NCBI RefSeq assembly: GCF_014529535.1
Contig: NW_023503493.1
Coordinates: 22,228,001-22,292,000, forward strand
Origin: Bradysia coprophila
Lineage: Eukaryota > Arthropoda > Insecta > Diptera > Sciaridae
Direction of reading: 5' to 3'
Length of the DNA stretch: 64,000 nt
Both the position numbers and the translations under genes were made by a program. Below, piece after piece: positions 45,503 through 58,599 of this stretch. The notes under the pieces are model-generated. The model had not been told where the DNA came from. It ran no database searches and worked only from the letters and a program-made list of their open reading frames with translations. Within the stretch, counting starts at the first letter, position 1. Each line of letters opens with the position of its first letter.

Positions 45503-47924
45503 CTGGACATGATGAGTTCCAATGAAAATTGTTATCTTCACTTATCAAGCCTTCGTTTAGAATACGATGACTTTAGAAAAGAAAATATTATATTTGGTAG
45601 ATTTCTCGCTCCAGTCGCCTGTTATAACTTATAAAATAACAACAAATCATTATAAGCATAGAATATAGAATACGTAGATACATAGATGGATATTATATTT
45701 ATATAAATGGCTAGTGAACAAGTTTGCCATTTTCATTTATGCGGGGCATTACAATGAGATATTATTGCGAACTCGACTCAAAAATACTTACTTATAATGA
45801 ATACACTAGTAGTACTACAGACCGTAAAGGAGATACATAATATGAAACGAAAGTGGCCCTCTCTGGACATTATTAGGGATATATTTTCTTGTATTATTAT
45901 TTATTTATTTCCTCTTTTTTTCTGCGAAATGATACATGGTTTTGAAAATACAAAAATATTTTATAATAATGCAAATTTCTGGGAAAAAGTTTGAAATTAA
46001 ATTAGAGAAAAATGTTGTATGTAGGTAGTAGGAACCTACTATACACATATTTCTGTATAACACACAAGTGAAGTCGAACCGTAGAGGGACAGTACGGTTT
46101 GATATATAATACATTTGAAAATGTGTATAATTTGTTGAATATGTTATTTGGAAAATTCAAATTGGATACTTGACAACTAATTGATTATTAAATAGAAACT
46201 GTTGGAATGGGACGGTTCCAATCCTTGTTAAATTGCACCAGAAGACGAAAGGATCGATCTAAAGAGAAGTAGTAGTAGCAGTAGAATAGTTCTTTTGATC
46301 TAATCAGTTTTTCGGGAAAACTACTCGAGCAAACTCTGTCCCTGCGTCTAGTGGTGTTTTATTTCCTTCTATTGGCGCATTATTTCCTTCTATTGTTCAC
46401 CAATAGCCAACAGCAACTGTCACAGTATTTACTCGTGAAGTTTCCCCCTCGGTTTTTAGAGACTGTTTAAAAAATACCACGTTCGTATCATCTACACTTT
46501 TCTTCACAAAATTTCAAATTACATATAAGAAAGTCCCTAATCACTAAATTAATGAAAAGAAAAACGTAAAGTATACCAAAGGTGTCGCAGAATCTCGCAC
46601 ACGCGAATCATAGTATGCGTCCTTTTACGAAATGTAACGAAAAGTCATGATTGTGCTAGATTCACCAAAGTTCTGAAAGAACAGGTTGGGACTACCACGA
46701 AGGCGGTTGACACCAAATTTTGTGAACAGTGTGAGAAATCAACTTGAAGAAAATATTTTTCTCGAAAATTCAGAATTTTGTTTTTGTTAAGTTCCATTTT
46801 ACATATAAACATCGCAGCCGTTGACGCAATTGTGTGTCACCGCCCTCGTGATCAACTCAGAGTTGTCTTAACCTGTTAGAACCTTGAGATTCACCACCTA
46901 GAGATGAGTCTCGCACACCATGAATCTGTGTGGCGTGCGAAACGAGACTACCCTACCCCATACCAAAGACAATAGACCTACACGATGTATATTAGTGTAA
47001 GGTCAAGTGTAAGGTAAACTTTGCAATAAACATAGAAATAAATCTGAAACCGAGTTTCATTCAGTATAATTACTCATAATTCGAAAATTTATTCAATTTT
47101 CTTTCAAATCATTTCAATCAGTAGTTAAGATAATATGAGGTCAAATCGTAAAATCCGAATTCTTTTTCAATGACTCGCACTAGATTAATCAACTTAGCAT
47201 ATTTACACCTAGATGCGCTTCGATTTTAAGTAGATACGCACTAAAGCAGCTAATCTCTTAAAAACTGCACAAATGAAAAATTTTGAGAAAATAGACGTGA
47301 AAATTGACAACACCTCGAATGCGCATAATTTCAGTTTATCATCAACATTTCTGCAAACATCCCTAATCGTAAAGCTAATCAGCTGTTATAGTGTAAATAA
47401 AAGAGCTTCCTAAAGCGATGCTTACATAGCCGACTTGAAAATTGTTAGATCAATAGGAGAATGGAGTTTAGAAACTAAGGGTAAAATCTATTACAATTTA
47501 GTACTTTTCTTCATCAAAAGTCTGCTGTCACTGAATTATTTTTTCATGAACAAACTTCACTGCAGTGACATTTCATGGGAATGAATCAACGTGAAGTTGT
47601 TACACAAAAATAGTACAGTGAGAATGAAGTACTATAAAAAAATGTGGCGCCTCTACAGGCCAACCGACTAGGTGAATAGAAGTAATAGATCCGATAATTA
47701 CATTGTCGATATACTGGTCGTCTGTACTAACATTTTATCACAGCAATGTAACGGCAACCAGACCAGAGCAGTCGATATTTGCGTCCTCTGCTCTTGCCTG
47801 GTTTACTTTACTATGCCGTGCATTTTCTCAATGTCTTCATACTAAAATTGGGACAAATTCACTTAGGTCCCTATTGACAGGGATAGCTACTTAAGGAGCT
47901 AAGATCGGTAGTTAGTCAATTTAA
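45503..47924. other. No gene seen (2.4 kb)
   Basis: AT-rich non-coding sequence. No domain, tRNA or clear repeat was recognised. Confidence 0.5.
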
Positions 47925-48290
47925 TCCGGGTAGCTCAATCGATAGAGCGATGGACTCACGCCCTATATGTCACGGGTTCGACTCCCGAGTCTGACATAGT
48001 TCATAGGGTTTTTCTAATCGCAAATGATTAGTGTCTGCTGTTAGTTACAACTAGTCAGCTCTCGACTGTAATAGGTCTCTAAGAAAACAACAAAAAATGT
48101 TGAAGACAGTTCTCATACGTCACATGCGTAAGTCACAATCGTGACTCTAAAAATGTCACGAACTAGCGACACCTATGTTCTAATAGATAATCATATGATT
48201 CACAATTGTAAAATCTCTCGAAAATATGGGTAATGCACAACATGCATCAGCTTTCCTGCCCATCTTATCCTATCCTAGTTCATATAAGAT
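47925..48290 (+). mobile_element. tRNA-derived SINE, copy 2
   Basis: A tRNA-like head (about 47,925-47,996) has A box tagctcaatcgatagagcg and B box ggttcgactcc within a well-paired T arm (cggg...cccg). The body shares tctaatcg...gattagt...gttagtta-type sequence with copy 1. The 3' part (cttatcctatccta) ends in a short simple repeat. The acceptor stem does not pair, so it is not a functional tRNA gene. Confidence 0.7.
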
Positions 48291-48859
48291 GACTACTAAA
48301 AGATAGATAAACTGACAATCATTACGTGTTGAAATACCTGAAATTCGAGGCGAAATTACGGTAAGAATGCGTTGTCACAGATCTAAATATTATAACATCA
48401 TCGTGATGTGATTTTCCTTGATTTGTTCAAAAATGAAGTACAAACAGAATCACAATCATTAAATCATTGCCTCTTCAGTATTTCTAAAAAAAACAAATCA
48501 TCATTCTTAACGAGATTAGTAAAACATTTCTAGTTTCGAGATATTATTTTATTTGCAGTCGCATTTTATCATCACCCACTGCGCTGGATGTATTATTATG
48601 TTACAAACACTCAAGATAAAAACGTTAAATTTTTCATTTAATTTTTATATTTTTAAACACACAGAATTATGAGCATATAGACATCTGAATACGTATAGTA
48701 TACTCCCAATATACACACACTGCCATATGATTTCCCACACACAACAAACGGCCAGACGTTCAATTTTTTTTTCTTACCCATATGAACTTTGATTGTAAAT
48801 TATTCTAATATTAACGAAAGTGTTTGTATATGGGACAATTCAGCTGTTCAGCAATCGTT

Positions 48860-49051
48860 CTTACTTCAGTGTTTTAGTGGCTCTATTCGTTCGGTTGCAC
48901 GAGTTGTTATTTTGTTGTTTTCCATGACTGGAGTAGTATAGTGAACATTAACTTAATTATGTGCATAGTTTTGTACAGAAAAAGAGTGTCGAAGTATTCA
49001 TAATTAATTGATTCGTTTAATTAAGGGTGCCTAAAATTAGCTTGATTCCAA
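48860..49051 (+). promoter_or_regulatory. Possible DGAT1 promoter and 5' non-coding exon
   Basis: An arthropod-type initiator TCAGT (48,866-48,870) lies in a locally less AT-rich stretch. A strong splice donor (aaag/gtaagac) follows at 49,052. A matching acceptor (cttctag) lies at about 51,385, ahead of the DGAT1 start codon. This would give a first intron of about 2.3 kb. It is inference only and needs a transcript. Confidence 0.3.
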
Positions 49052-49828
49052 AGGTAAGACAGCACACGAATGTAATTGTCGATCACATTTTTGTGTAAAG
49101 AAAAACCGAATGATGTGATGTAATGTTGATGCAAAGGTTACGGAGTTGCATTCTCATTAGAACCGAATTAAAAAGCAGTGCTTGACTGATTATGACAATG
49201 TAACGGAAAATTTAATTGCATTGAAGAATTGTGTTCATTCACGGCATGATCGGAAAAGATGTATTTCTTTAGCCGACAACAACCAATGACTCAAATATTA
49301 TTGTTGTTTTATATTGACGGTGCACTCATATGCCGGGAATAAACTAACATCAACACGCTTGTTCGAAAGTAATGTTGTGCCGGCAATTATATAAGAAAAA
49401 AAAACTCTAAACCATGTGTAGTAGACACATTGGTGAATCGGTGAGACAATGAGACTTGTATTAACAAATACGGCCGCATGAACTCACAACGAAAGAATCA
49501 TCTCTGTTTTGTGATGTGTTTGTTGATTATTTTTTTTGTTAAGTTTGTAAATTTAACAATATTTTTTAGGCGATAAGAAGGACAGGAAAGTAATTCTTTT
49601 TTTTTTTAAATATTCAGTTATCGTTTAGGTTATCGTCTCTATCAATTCTTATCAGTCTAGACAGGGTGCTTTAAAATTAAAAAATGTTTTGTTTTTTAGA
49701 GTTACCGTAAGTGCAACTCAGCTCCTAACGAATGTATAGAGCCAGTATATCTACCGGATATTTTTTGGAAACACTTACGTTCTTCCCACAGATTCGCTAT
49801 TTTAATTGCTCCTAATATTTCGCCATGA

Positions 49829-49987
49829 CAACTCACTTCGAGCAAGAAGAGTGGTACTCTAAATAGAGTACTGAAACAGGACAGTGTATCGAACGAAATT
49901 TGGTACGGTTAAAAAAATCTAGAAACATACAAAATAGTAATCTATTTGGCAGCTGTCACTCGAAGCACTTTTGCTTGAAGTGTGTTG
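49829..49987. mobile_element. CAAC-type MITE, copy 1 (159 bp), 7-bp TSD
   Basis: The ends caactcacttcgagcaa and ttgcttgaagtgtgttg are inverted repeats, with a second inner pair agtactctaaat/atctatttgg-type. Flanks gccatga (49,822-49,828) and gtcatga (49,988-49,994) match 6 of 7. It lies in the presumed first DGAT1 intron. Confidence 0.8.
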
Positions 49988-50445
49988 GTCATGAATGTTG
50001 AGTTGTTGCCTGATTTTGTGTAGAACTCAAGACCAATCTCGTTGACTTTTTTCCGGTTCACCCTATCATCAAAGTCCATCCGATCATCAAAATAATCGAC
50101 TAGAATTTATCAATATTTTGTTATACTTTGTCAGACTTTACCATAGTCGAAATAATCCTCCGAAGATATGCCTTTTATCTCAGATTATTGTATCACAACT
50201 TTTTTGAATGCTGAATTCAATATTAATTCGATGCGTCATTATAAAAATAAAAGAAAAAGAAAAACATTTTGTGTTCTTTTTTCCTCTCGGTCCAAAGTCT
50301 TTGAACTTGATATTATGGGTGCGTGTCTGTAAACGAGGTCATAAATGAATTTTATAATATTGTGCAGACAGCGTCGTTAGTTTTATTTTGTTTTTTAAAT
50401 GAGGTGTAAAAGCTCGGCATACGAAGTGCAATAAAAAGCAATTCG

Positions 50446-50900
50446 AATGGGTTGTGATTTTCGCCATCTTGTTTTTGGCAAAAATTGCATGTATGTAGAA
50501 AGACTAACAGATGACGCTAGGAGTAACTCTATGATAAATTTGAATATTTGTATGGAGGATGTGAGATTTTTCTGAATCTAAAAGTTTTGGAGTGCGGAAA
50601 TCAAAGTTTTTGATTTTTCTTGTTAAAATTAAAATGTTTTCTGTCGTATAAAAATAGTTCCGCATGAAATTTCAAGAAAAAATAATTATTCACTGGAACT
50701 ATTTTTAAACGATGCAGAACGTTTTATTTATAACGAGAAAAATCAAAAACCTCCATTTCCGTACTCCAAAATTTTTAAATTCAGAAAAATCTTACATCCT
50801 CCATACAAATATTCAAATTTATCATAGAGTTACTCGCAACGCCATCTGATTTCCCCTGATTTCCCCTCTCGTTGAACGAAACTATATCACAACCCATTCG
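50446..50900. repeat. Foldback MITE-like element (about 455 bp)
   Basis: The outer pair is cgaatgggttgtgat (from 50,446) and its complement ending near 50,900. Inside, 50,511-50,680 pairs with 50,690-50,850 (gagtaactctatgataaatt; gaatatttgtatggaggatg). No clear target duplication. Confidence 0.7.
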
Positions 50901-51426
50901 CGGGAATATACAATTAAGTTGAGAGCCCATAAGTTAGATGCGCGTGATATTTCTGACCGAAATTATTGGTTTATGGATAATTGTGGAAAACTGAGAACTG
51001 CAAATCTTCGAAGAATCTCGTATCTATGGAAGGGTAAAAGGCAATAAATTCATTGAAATTTTTTCAATGCGTGTCAGAATTTATTTGGTCATTGAGTCAC
51101 CCAAAAATCGAAATATTTCAGATCCCCTTCTCTCCGTCACACATAAATGTGTGGAAACTTAAAAACAAATTGTATGAACTCTTCCTCCGACATACTTTAT
51201 GACCTTGACCTTTTATTATCAATGAGGCCTTAGAAAAATACCGAAAATATCTATGAAGTCCTTAGTCTTACATCATCTATGTTCCTTATGCTTATGTAAA
51301 CTTACACTTAGGGAAAAAAATTTATCTTTAGTTTCACATCTACACATTTTCTATGTTTTCTATTAACTTCAAACATTCTTCTAGAAAATCAACATCACCC
51401 ACCATCCGTTTACACTATAACTTACA

Positions 51427-54400
51427 ATGACCACAGAGGATGACAAAAAATTGCGATACCGTCGAACCAAAAGTGTAACCAGAGCTGAAGAAATATCTAC
51501 CAAAGAGAAAAAACAACGTAGATCACAGCCGGACAAAGCGTAAGTGCATTTAATTACATAGTTGATGTTTTAGCGACGAAGTCTATGTATGTATTGGTGG
51601 ACCTTCAGCTAGTTATTGTATGTCAACTTGAATGTGTGCAAAATGTTATGCAGAAATTGATTTTTATAAAACAAATTATTAACTGCAACATTTTCCATCA
51701 AATGAGCATAAAGATCGACAGCATTATCAAGTTAATGTAAAAATAATTGAAATTAATTTAATTTTTTTTTGTAAAATTTCTTAAATGCATGATTTGCACT
51801 TCAGTTTCAAAGAAAAAGATTTTAGTGTCTCATTTAGTGCTTCAACAAACAGTCATGCATTTTTACAATCTATATGCACTAATCAAAAGAATTTTTTGCA
51901 AATGGTTCAAACTTCTAACGAATAATGTTTCTTCAGAGAATGAGTCACAATCAAGCATTAATCCATTTGTCAAAGTTTCTAATGGAATTTCTATTTTCTT
52001 TCAGATGCCACAGACCGAGGGATTCTCTGTTTTCATGGAGCTCTGGCTTCGACAATTTTACTGGTCTAGTCAATTGGGGATTTCTACTACTTACAATGGG
52101 CGGATTTCGATTACTACTGGAAAATTTGATCAAGTAAGTGATAAAGTTGATCATTTCACATTTTTGATAAGAAAACTCTTCCGCCTAAAATATAACGAGG
52201 TTCATTCACACGTAACATCACTTAAGTTTCGTTCATTCATTCATTCATTCATTCATTTGAAAACGTCCATGAAGATAATCTATATAACTCACAGTATGCT
52301 ACTACTGCTACACATAAATAATGAAAAATGTGAGAAATGAAAAAAAAACTGAAAAGTTTCTCCTACATGGATATTAGAAGAGTAATTTGATAGAAGTGTA
52401 CTTCCAGCATAGACTGCATTCCAGCGAACTTCATTCTTGTTTTAAGCAGATAATCTATGTCGTCTTTTAAACAGCTCGTTAAAAATATCTTTTAATACAA
52501 AGAAGGGATAAGTTTTTGGAAAATAAATTCAGTCGCCGATTCAAAGGGTGCGACAGAGGATGTAAATGACATAATTGTTAGGCGGTGTTAGTACTTTTGC
52601 GTTGCGTCAACGCACTTCAAGCATTAGTGGTCCTCTAAATAAAGTACTGAGACTGATCGACCAATTTTTAGCACTGTAAAAAAATTGGAAATTGTGTTCA
52701 TACAAAATAGTACTCTATTTGGCAGCTGTTATTAAAAGCACGTTTGCTTGGAGTGTGTTGGTTGCGATGGTCCCTTCTACCGTATTGACAATAAGTGAGA
52801 CTTACACCCAGAACCAGACATTTAACACTAGCTGACCTGTTCGCAGCTTTGTGCAACTGAAAGGCATTCGCTGCCCTTTCACAAGACGATTTAATTAATT
52901 GTCCAAGACCTGTACCTAACATTACAGTACGACAGAGCAAATTTTTAATTTTAATTTTATTACCTTTAAGATACGGCATACGAGTGGATCCAATACAATG
53001 GATAATCGTACTGACTGGAAAGAATGAAGGCAAAGGATTTCCTTCAGTCATATTAGTAGTTTGTGAGTGGGTCAACGAACCAAAACATAATGAACTTTTC
53101 TAAGAAAGAAACCTTTCTTACAGATTCAATCGTACCTGTGGTGATTTGTTTACTGGTCGAAAAGGGACTGTCTGTGGTAAGCTTTTATTGATAACAAACC
53201 CGAAACAATATTTTTAAAAATCGTAACATTGTCAGGATATTGTCGTAGAAACTGTTGGCATGTATGCACATGTGGTGAATATAATGGTGCTAATTCTTAT
53301 ACCCATGGTCATCATTCATATCAACGGACATGCGTTCAGTTTAAGTAAGTTAGGGGAGGCATTTATTGATTCAAAGTTCTCACCTGTAATATCTTGTACT
53401 AGTGGGCGCTATGTTCGTCTGTTTCCTATATTCCATACTTTTTATGAAATTGTGGAGCTACGTTCAAGTAAATATGTGGTGTCGAAATGTGCAAAAGGAG
53501 CATGGTACACACAAAACCCGAAGCAGATCACAAAGCATTTCCATTGCCGAACTGCGTAAGTGAAACAGAAATAGTGTTTGTATACCGCAACATCATTAGT
53601 CATTTTCACTGTTTTTCAGAAAGCGAAGAACGTAATGGCCATCCAGCAACATTGGGTCACGTCAAACCAGACGAAGATATCAAAGAATTGGTTCAGTATC
53701 CAGAGAACTTAACAATCAGAGATCTGTTGTATTTTTTGCTGGCGCCAACGCTTTGTTATGAATTGAATTTCCCGAGAACTACGCGAATCAGAAAGCGGTT
53801 CCTATTGAAGCGGCTGGTGGAAGTCATTGTTCTGGTGAATGTCATTATGGGATTGTTTCAGCAATGGATGATACCGTCAGTTAGGAATTCATTGACTCCA
53901 TTTTCAAACATGGATATTGCGAAGACGACAGAACGTTTGCTAAAATTGGCTGTAAGTTGAGTTTTGATAGTGAGTAGCGCGACTGGACCTGTTTGGTATT
54001 ACAATACCATTTGCCTTTCAGATTCCTAATCATTTCACGTGGCTGTGTTTCTTCTACTTAACCTTTCATTCGTTTTTGAACCTTATGGGCGAACTACTAC
54101 AATTCGCCGATCGGAATTTCTACTGTGATTGGTGGAACGCGAACAATATCGATACATTTTGGAGAACTTGGAATATGCCGGTTCACAGGTAAGGCTCTTT
54201 CCGTATTTCACGAACCATGACAAATTAACACGATCTACATGATTCTACGCCTAATTTAGGTGGTGCGTTCGACACCTTTACATCCCAATCGTGGAAATGG
54301 GCTACAGCAAAAATGTCGCTTCCATCATTGTCTTCTTCGTCAGCGCTTTCTTCCACGAGTATTTGGTGAGTAGAAAGAGCGAAACAAGCAATTCTTATAA

Positions 54401-54643
54401 TTTACCATCATTGCAAAACAGGTAAGCGTTCCGCTGAAAACATTCAAAATTTGGGCGTTCATGGGAATGATGGGCCAGCTGCCACTCTCTTATTTGTCGC
54501 GGTTTATGGAGTCCCGTTTCGGTCCACGATGGGGAAACATTGTTGTGTGGGCATCGATTATACTGGGTCAACCGCTGGCCATTATGATGTACTATCACGA
54601 CTATATGATAACACATTACAATGATGTGATTCAAAATGTCTAA
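51427..54643 (+). CDS. DGAT1: Diacylglycerol O-acyltransferase 1 (fly midway orthologue)
   Basis: Ten coding exons: 51,427-51,539; 52,005-52,133; 52,971-53,062; 53,124-53,176; 53,236-53,344; 53,403-53,555; 53,620-53,951; 54,022-54,188; 54,260-54,365; 54,422-54,643. All have GT-AG borders and all phases close, giving 491 residues (human DGAT1 is 488). This ER membrane-bound O-acyltransferase makes triacylglycerol from diacylglycerol and acyl-CoA. Seen: the N-terminal [14 protein letters not shown] typical of the fly protein, [13 protein letters not shown], multiple hydrophobic segments, the MBOAT signature FYCDWWN at 360-366, and the catalytic His at H415 in VSAFFHEYL. The protein appears complete. 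AATAAA at 54,751 is the likely poly(A) signal. It converges on the AspRS gene (about 300 bp between stop codons). Intron 2 carries a MITE (52,608-52,760). A 5' UTR intron acceptor lies at about 51,385. Confidence 0.97.
52222..52256 (+). repeat. CATT microsatellite in DGAT1 intron 2
   Basis: About seven tandem CATT units. Confidence 0.9.
52608..52760. mobile_element. CAAC-type MITE, copy 2 (153 bp), in DGAT1 intron 2
   Basis: The ends caacgcacttcaagca and tgcttggagtgtgttg are inverted. Flanks gttgcgt (52,601-52,607) and gttgcga (52,761-52,767) match 6 of 7. The interior tactctatttggcagctgt is shared with copy 1. Confidence 0.85.
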
Positions 54644-54750
54644 ATTCTAATATCGATTCGGCAGGCTGATCGAACGTCATACATCATCCATTTTTCTGAT
54701 AACTTTTTTTATTATGAAAGTTTTGTTAATTAACGCACTGGTTTTTGTTA

Positions 54751-54756
54751 AATAAA
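54751..54756 (+). terminator. DGAT1 poly(A) signal
   Basis: AATAAA 108 bp after the stop codon. On the other strand, candidate AspRS signals are at 54,893-54,898 and 54,781-54,786, so the two 3' UTRs nearly meet or overlap. Confidence 0.65.
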
Positions 54757-54941
54757 ATGATTTTTGGAAATCACAACTTTTTTTATTGGTAAACAGAAAA
54801 CGACCGTCCTTGTGTTCGATGACAACTTTCAACTTGTTACATCGCAATTGTCTACTAGCTAAGAGTCATCAAAGCTACTCGTACCAAACGAATTTATTTG
54901 AACATACCTCGAGAAGAGCTGTCAAGCCCAGCTCAACTCAC

Positions 54942-57900
54942 TCAATCTTTATTTTCCGGCAATTTTTCGTCCGATTCCTTCCTCACATCAATGTGATATA
55001 AACGCAAATCGTCTTCGTTTAGTGCAACCGGTGCCTTCGACAACGGATCCGTATAGTTCAATCCTTTCGGGAAAGCAATTACATCCCGTATCGACTGTGT
55101 GTCACACAGAATCGCCATCAAACGATCTATACCTAATGCAATGCCGCCATGTGGTGGACAGCCCGAGTCCAATGATTCGATTAAATGTGACAGATGACTG
55201 TGTTCGATATTTAAAATATCCTTCAGGACATTCCGTTGCATATCGGCTTGATGGATACGAATGGATCCGCCGCCAATTTCTTGACCGTTCATTACCAAAT
55301 CGTATGCTTGCGATCGGATTTTTGTATAATTTTTCGAGTGATACAAAATGTCAATGTCGTCCGGATGCGGGGCAGTGAATGGATGATGGACACTTTCTAG
55401 TTGACCGGATTCGTTCAGTGAAAACATTGGAAAGTCATAGACCCATAGAAGTTTTAACTCGTCATTGGTACGTGCTGGCACTTTTTTTAACACTTCCAGC
55501 GCAGATTGTATCGCCAGTCGCACACGACCCATAAGAATTTGCTGGAAATTTTTTATCAATTAGGTCATCATTCAGAGAGAAGGAATTTCGGCTCAATATT
55601 TACCGTCTTTTCTTTCGGTCCGAATGCTATAAATATTCGATCGCCTTTTCCGACACCCAGTGCTTTTGCTAAACACAATGCCGATTCTTCACTTAAACAT
55701 CCAATGTTTTTTGTCGCCCATTCAGCCACATCCGTTTTAATTTTCGCATTGTACATTTTCCCGGGGAAGTTTTTCACAAACCCGTTGTAGTCTTTCGCCA
55801 AATCATCGTGAAATCGTTGGCCCGATTCATATTTGAATGGAATAGCATAGGCGGCAAAGTCCGTAACGTTTTGTGTTAGATTCGAATTGGTTCCAATTAT
55901 TGAGGTCACATTGTTCAGCTATAATTAATTGATCCATTGCACATCGACTTGTTTCGTTTATGGATCGGAAAAAGTGTTACTTACCGTCATCCCGAACCTG
56001 GTATCCGGTTTGTCGCTACCATACTTTTCCATTGCTTCATCGTAGGTGATTCGTTCGAACGGTGTGGAAATCTTGTGTGTGTCTGGAAAAGCGAATGCGA
56101 GGATATTTTCCACTAATGACATGATGTGTTCACGATCGGTAAATGAAAGTTCGATATCGAGCTGCGTAAATTCAGGTTGACGGTCCGGACGTGCTGTTTC
56201 GTCACTGAAAATAACAAAATTTAATATGAGTCACATTTTACGCATTTTAAGTCAACTCGCTTACCGGTAACACCTTGCTATTTGGAAATAACGATCGATA
56301 GCACCGGCCATCAGCATTTGCTTAAATTGCTGCGGACTCTGAACAAGCGAATAAAATTTGCCGGGTCTTTGTGTTGGAACGATAAATTCCTGTGCACCGC
56401 CCGGAGTCTTTCGGAAAAGTGTAGGCGTTTCCACCTCCACGAACCCAACCCGATTGCACAAATACTCTCTCATTTTCATCAAAACAGCAGATCTCAGTCT
56501 TAAATTTCGTTGCATATCCTGAAATCGCAGGTCAATGTACCGGAATTCCATCCTCAAATTCTCTTTGGCTCGATTGAAATCTCTGACGTTCATTGGCAGA
56601 CTCTTCGTGGCTTTGTTCAGCACTTCAAATGATTCTAAATTCACTTCAATGTCTCCGGTTGCCATGGCTGGATTTCGCATGGCTGTTGGCCGAGCCAGAA
56701 CCAGTCCGTTGATCCTTAGAATCGATTCGAATGGAATGTTTCCCAAATCGATGGACATATTGTTCGGGATGTAGATTTGCGTACGGCCATAACCATCACG
56801 TAGTGTAAAAAATCGACTCATTCGATGGAATTCTAACCAGCCGCACAACGTTACCTTTTCGCCGACGTTGCTTTCGGTTAATTCGCCACATGTGTGCGTA
56901 CGGGATGTAAATGAATTGACAGTAGGCATTGAAGGCACTCGGCTATCGGACTCATTATTTTGATCGCTGTCTTCATCCATTTGAACGTTTTCTTTGACAC
57001 TTGATGCTTTCTGAATTTTCGGTCCCGTGTATTCTGCTTTCGGGTCAATTATTTCGATTGACTCGGCTAAAATCTCAATATCGCCACTGTTCGACATCTG
57101 AGTGGTGGGAAACAGAAGAATGATCGAAATGCTCGTGTAAAAAGATATTTCAACGAACCTTATTTTGAAACGATTTCGGTCTGGCCAACACCACCCCTTT
57201 CACCAAAATAATGTCACTATCAGTCAGCCGTTCGTACGTTTTCTTTTGCTCTTCTGTACCAACTACGACTTGAATGTTACCATACCCATCGTTGAGGTAA
57301 AGGAATTTCTTATTTTGTCGCTTTTTCGAATCAATCCATCCCACTAACGAAACAACAGTGCTGGCGTCATTCGGTCGCAGTGTATCCGACGTATGTTCAC
57401 GATTGTTGAAATGTTGCAGTAAATTGTCGGATCCATTGGCACGTTTGTATTCATTGCTGGTGATTGCCGTTGATTTACTGGGCTCACAACTAGCTGCCGA
57501 TGTACTGAAATGACGTTTCTGTCCAAAACTTGCTTCGCGACTCACTCGAATTGGTCGCACATTTACAATTTCTTGGACGTGTACTTCGACGGCACCGGTT
57601 GGTAATGATTCATTCACCAATTTATCTGGACGCCGTTTTGCGATTCCGATGACCGTGCAGTAAGCGTCGAGAGGTATTTTTGAAAATCTCTGAGCCATAT
57701 TCGAGTCCTGCGAAAATCGAAAAAAAAGGAAAATTGCTGCTCCTCTGTTCGCGTGCATAAAGTGATGCAATTATTACCCCTGGTGGTGAAACACATTGTA
57801 TGCATCCATGTTGATCTTTCAACTCTAGAAATTTGCCTTTCGAACGATTCACTTTGCCTTCAATTTCCACTAACGTTCCGTGATGTCTTTCTCGTAATTC

Positions 57901-58599
57901 ACCACAATTGACTGATTGAGGCGGCGGAGGTGGAGGACCTATAACAACAGTAAGAAAGTCAGTCAATGAGCGACGTTATCATCACACAATTAGCATGTCA
58001 GCGACAAGAAAGGCAAGAACCTACCATCAAAATTGATCATCGAGCTGCGAAGTGATTGAATCTCATTCAATAAAACTCCGACAGCGTCAGTTTGTGATGA
58101 CAGTCCGCCCAGTCCACAGTTCCTATTGAAATTCGGTGGGGCTTGAGATGATGGCCCACCCAGTTCACAGTTCCTATTGAATCCATTACCGTCGAAATTC
58201 GGTGGACAGAAATTGTCACGACTAAATTCATTGCTATGAAAATTGTCTCGATTGAAATCATTGCCATAGAAATTATCGCGATTGAAATCATTGCCACGGT
58301 TAAAATTATTGCCACGATTGAAACCATTGCCACGGTCGCAATCATTGCCCCTGAGTTGTTCGTAAATGTTTGATGGGTAATTAGGTCCAGGATTACTAAA
58401 CCCTAAATCGAATCAATCAGTAAATAAGGCTTGTTGTACCATTAATCACGCAAAACGTACGATTCAGTTTTCTCGGTGGACCGTCATTGAAGTTGGATCG
58501 ATTCCGATTCATTGCAAAATGGATGCCGGCAAACAAATTCCTTTCTGATAGTCTACAGAATTGGTGGACGTTCTGTAACCGTAGAAGACCAATTAACAT
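54942..58599 (-). CDS. DARS2: Mitochondrial aspartyl-tRNA synthetase with three apparent OB folds
   Basis: Eight exons on the minus strand: 58,599-58,461; 58,402-58,025; 57,938-57,778; 57,707-57,159; 57,097-56,265; 56,204-55,985; 55,918-55,604; 55,541-54,942. All have GT-AG borders and phases close, giving 1,064 residues (human DARS2 is 645). It charges mitochondrial tRNA-Asp. The start at 58,599 gives MLIGLLRLQNVHQFCRLSER, an Arg/Leu-rich, nearly acid-free presequence; the next Met (58,512) lacks it. Residues about 64-111 are an Asn/Arg/Phe-rich repeat (RGNxFNRDNF). Three anticodon-binding OB-like domains follow: about 183-280 (NCGELRERHHG...), 318-432 (VVSLVGWIDSKKRQNKKF...), and 476-590 (HTCGELTESNVGEKVTLCGW...). 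The class II core comes next: motif 1 VETPTL (about 631), motif 2 RCYRDE (about 684-689) with RQPEFTQLD, GQEIGGGSIRI, and motif 3 GIALGIDR (to 1,005). The extra OB copies are the oddity. Confidence 0.96.

Noticed and set aside
47925..47996. Functional tRNA gene
   Set aside because: A and B boxes are good, but the acceptor stem does not pair, the anticodon arm is irregular, and the sequence continues into a SINE body shared with another locus.
50446..50900. Element with a defined target duplication
   Set aside because: Inverted arms are clear, but no flanking direct repeat could be found, so I did not assign a superfamily.
51789..52340. 183-codon plus-strand ORF
   Set aside because: It runs across DGAT1 intron 1, exon 2 and intron 2, in a frame different from the real exon. 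It is a chance overlap.
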